NCBI GenBank assembly: GCA_947452525.1
Contig: CANGCW010000066.1
Location: 1 to 5,742, forward strand
Direction of reading: 5' to 3'
Length of the DNA stretch: 5,742 nt
From: Actinomycetota bacterium
GTDB taxonomy: Bacteria > Actinomycetota > Actinomycetes > Nanopelagicales > Nanopelagicaceae
Shown one piece after another: positions 4,909-5,742 of the stretch. A program made the translations under genes and the position numbers. Position 1 is the first letter of the stretch. Every line of letters begins with the position of its first letter. Under the pieces are notes generated by a model. That model was given only the letters and a program-made list of their open reading frames with translations, had not been told where the DNA came from and ran no database searches.

Positions 4909-5742
4909 TTAAAATGGGAAGGTAGCGAGAATGAAGTATTCGGTTCCAGTCAGAGATTGACTTGAACACGAACCCCAATACATAGCTCTCTTGACTCCAG
5001 TAGTAACGACGCACACGTACTGCTTTCCGTACGGCAAAATCGTGCCCGTTGCTCCCGTTGCTCCCGTTGCTCCCGTTGCTCCCGTTGCTCCCGTTTCACC
5101 TCTAACGCCCGGGATACCTTGCAACCCAGTGACCCCTTGGGGTCCCGTCAATCCTGTTGAGCCGATTTCACCCGCTGGGCCTTGGGGTCCCGTCAATCCT
5201 GTTGAGCCGATTTCACCCGCTGGGCCTTGGGGTCCCGCCAATCCTGTTAATCCTGCTATTCCTATTTCACCTTGAATTCCAATCAATCCCTGAGGCCCCT
5301 GGATTCCATCTGTACCTGCTGCGCCTTGTGTTCCAGCAAAACCTTGGATGCCTTGGATACCTTGAGGGCCAGTTAGCCCAACATCTCCCGTTGCGCCAAT
5401 GGCGCCGCTCATGCCCACTTCTCCTGCAAAACCCTGTGGACCCTGTTCGCCTTGCGGGCCAGACAAACCATTAAGCATTGCAGTACCTTGAATGGTTCCA
5501 TCTGGAAATTCCAATGCCCGAGCAAGCTTGATTTTCCCGAGACCCCCAGAATCACCAATTGTTATATCGGTGTCAGGTGTGAGAGTTTTGATTCCGGTTG
5601 CAGTTAATTGAATATTCCCAATACGCAAAGAGTCAGCGCCATCCAAAAGGAGTGCACCGTCTCGCACGGTTAAGCCAGCCTGCGCACCAGTAATTTGATC
5701 CTGAATGTACAAAGTTCCCGGCCCAAGCTGGAGGGACTTCCA
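4909..5742 (-). CDS. Collagen-like (Gly-X-Y repeat) surface protein, C-terminal part; 5' end outside window
   Basis: The frame is open from the right edge (5742) to the TAA at 4911-4909, giving 277 residues; the TTG at 5712 is internal, not a start. Visible residues 1-91 look like a beta-rich head or shaft (GLTVRDGALLLDGADSLRIGNIQLT, TDITIGDSGG) ending in ALEFPDGTIQGTA, a motif like the F-x-DGT-x-Q-x-TA element that often precedes collagen repeats or trimeric fibres. Residues 92-235 are 48 uninterrupted Gly-X-Y triplets, with common triplets GPQ, GLT, GAT, GEI, GST and GPA, and the tract ends in five GAT plus GTI. The last 42 residues form a small C-terminal domain with two cysteines (CVVTTGVKRAMYWGSC) ending in FILATFPF. 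There is no LPxTG or membrane anchor at the C-terminus, so any attachment would be N-terminal. Bacterial collagen-like proteins form triple-helical trimers on the surface without hydroxyproline. The role here is unknown. Confidence 0.88.
   Translation of the reverse strand, partial: WKSLQLGPGTLYIQDQITGAQAGLTVRDGALLLDGADSLRIGNIQLTATGIKTLTPDTDITIGDSGGLGKIKLARALEFPDGTIQGTAMLNGLSGPQGEQGPQGFAGEVGMSGAIGATGDVGLTGPQGIQGIQGFAGTQGAAGTDGIQGPQGLIGIQGEIGIAGLTGLAGPQGPAGEIGSTGLTGPQGPAGEIGSTGLTGPQGVTGLQGIPGVRGETGATGATGATGATGATGTILPYGKQYVCVVTTGVKRAMYWGSCSSQSLTGTEYFILATFPF
5045..5095. repeat. 9-bp tandem repeat in the collagen-like gene
   Basis: CCCGTTGCT on the + strand occurs five times without change (5045-5089), followed by a 6-base partial copy. 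In the coding direction the unit is GGAGCAACG, one Gly-Ala-Thr triplet. Gain or loss of copies keeps both the frame and the Gly-X-Y register. Confidence 0.97.
5135..5248. repeat. 45-bp tandem repeat in the collagen-like gene
   Basis: Two identical 45-base copies (5135-5179 and 5180-5224) are followed by a 24-base partial third copy (5225-5248) with one T-to-C change. Each unit encodes fifteen residues, five Gly-X-Y triplets (GPA GEI GST GLT GPQ in rotation). Identity at the nucleotide level, including wobble positions, points to recent duplication. Confidence 0.96.

Noticed and set aside
4355..5014. Longer version of the small secreted protein starting at 5014
   Set aside because: It would overlap the collagen-like gene by about 100 bases and place the clear signal peptide in the middle of the protein. 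ATG 4891 restores a normal signal peptide.
4991..5474. Two open frames on the + strand opposite the collagen-like gene (VAPVAPVAP type and Leu/Pro-rich)
   Set aside because: They are antisense shadows of the Gly-X-Y repeats; their periodicity is fully explained by the repeats on the coding strand.

Overview
The window looks like bacterial chromosome, most likely from an actinobacterium with a compact genome and roughly 50% GC. This placement is an inference. It rests on intermediate base composition, tight gene spacing, apparent mixing of Shine-Dalgarno-led and leaderless-type starts, and small secreted proteins of the Fn3/DUF1566-like and collagen-like kinds that I associate with freshwater Nanopelagicales (acI) relatives. 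No rRNA, tRNA, CRISPR array or insertion sequence is visible.

Layout, left to right. On the + strand lie the C-terminal end of a short-chain dehydrogenase (1-252) and a YciI-like small protein (273-632). Convergent to them on the - strand is a 405-residue secreted protein (671-1888): a signal peptide, a duplicated two-cysteine module, one fibronectin III domain and a C-terminal DUF1566/Lcl-like domain. Next is a 467-base stretch without a convincing intact gene (1889-2355). It holds a possible decayed tyrosine-recombinase C-terminus on the - strand and several perfect inverted repeats. On the + strand follows a two-gene operon, NfeD-like (2356-2787) and paraslipin/stomatin-like SPFH (2797-3666). 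Convergent to it on the - strand are a TRIC/UPF0126 membrane protein (3686-4294), a small secreted four-cysteine protein (4355-4891), and the 3' part of a collagen-like gene (4909-5742) that continues beyond the window edge.

The NfeD/SPFH pair probably forms a membrane microdomain scaffold with its partner. The three secreted products suggest investment in the cell surface: a trimeric collagen-type stalk, a disulfide-bonded small protein beside it, and a multidomain exported protein.

The least ordinary parts are four. The collagen gene carries two in-frame tandem DNA repeats (9 bp and 45 bp). Both convergent gene junctions carry a long-armed inverted repeat that overlaps a coding end. Three genes without a Shine-Dalgarno each have TANNNT exactly 6-7 bases before ATG, while three others have a strong AAGGAG-type site. 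The 467-base spacer has structure and a recombinase-like reading frame. I did not find a clear-cut new multi-gene system.
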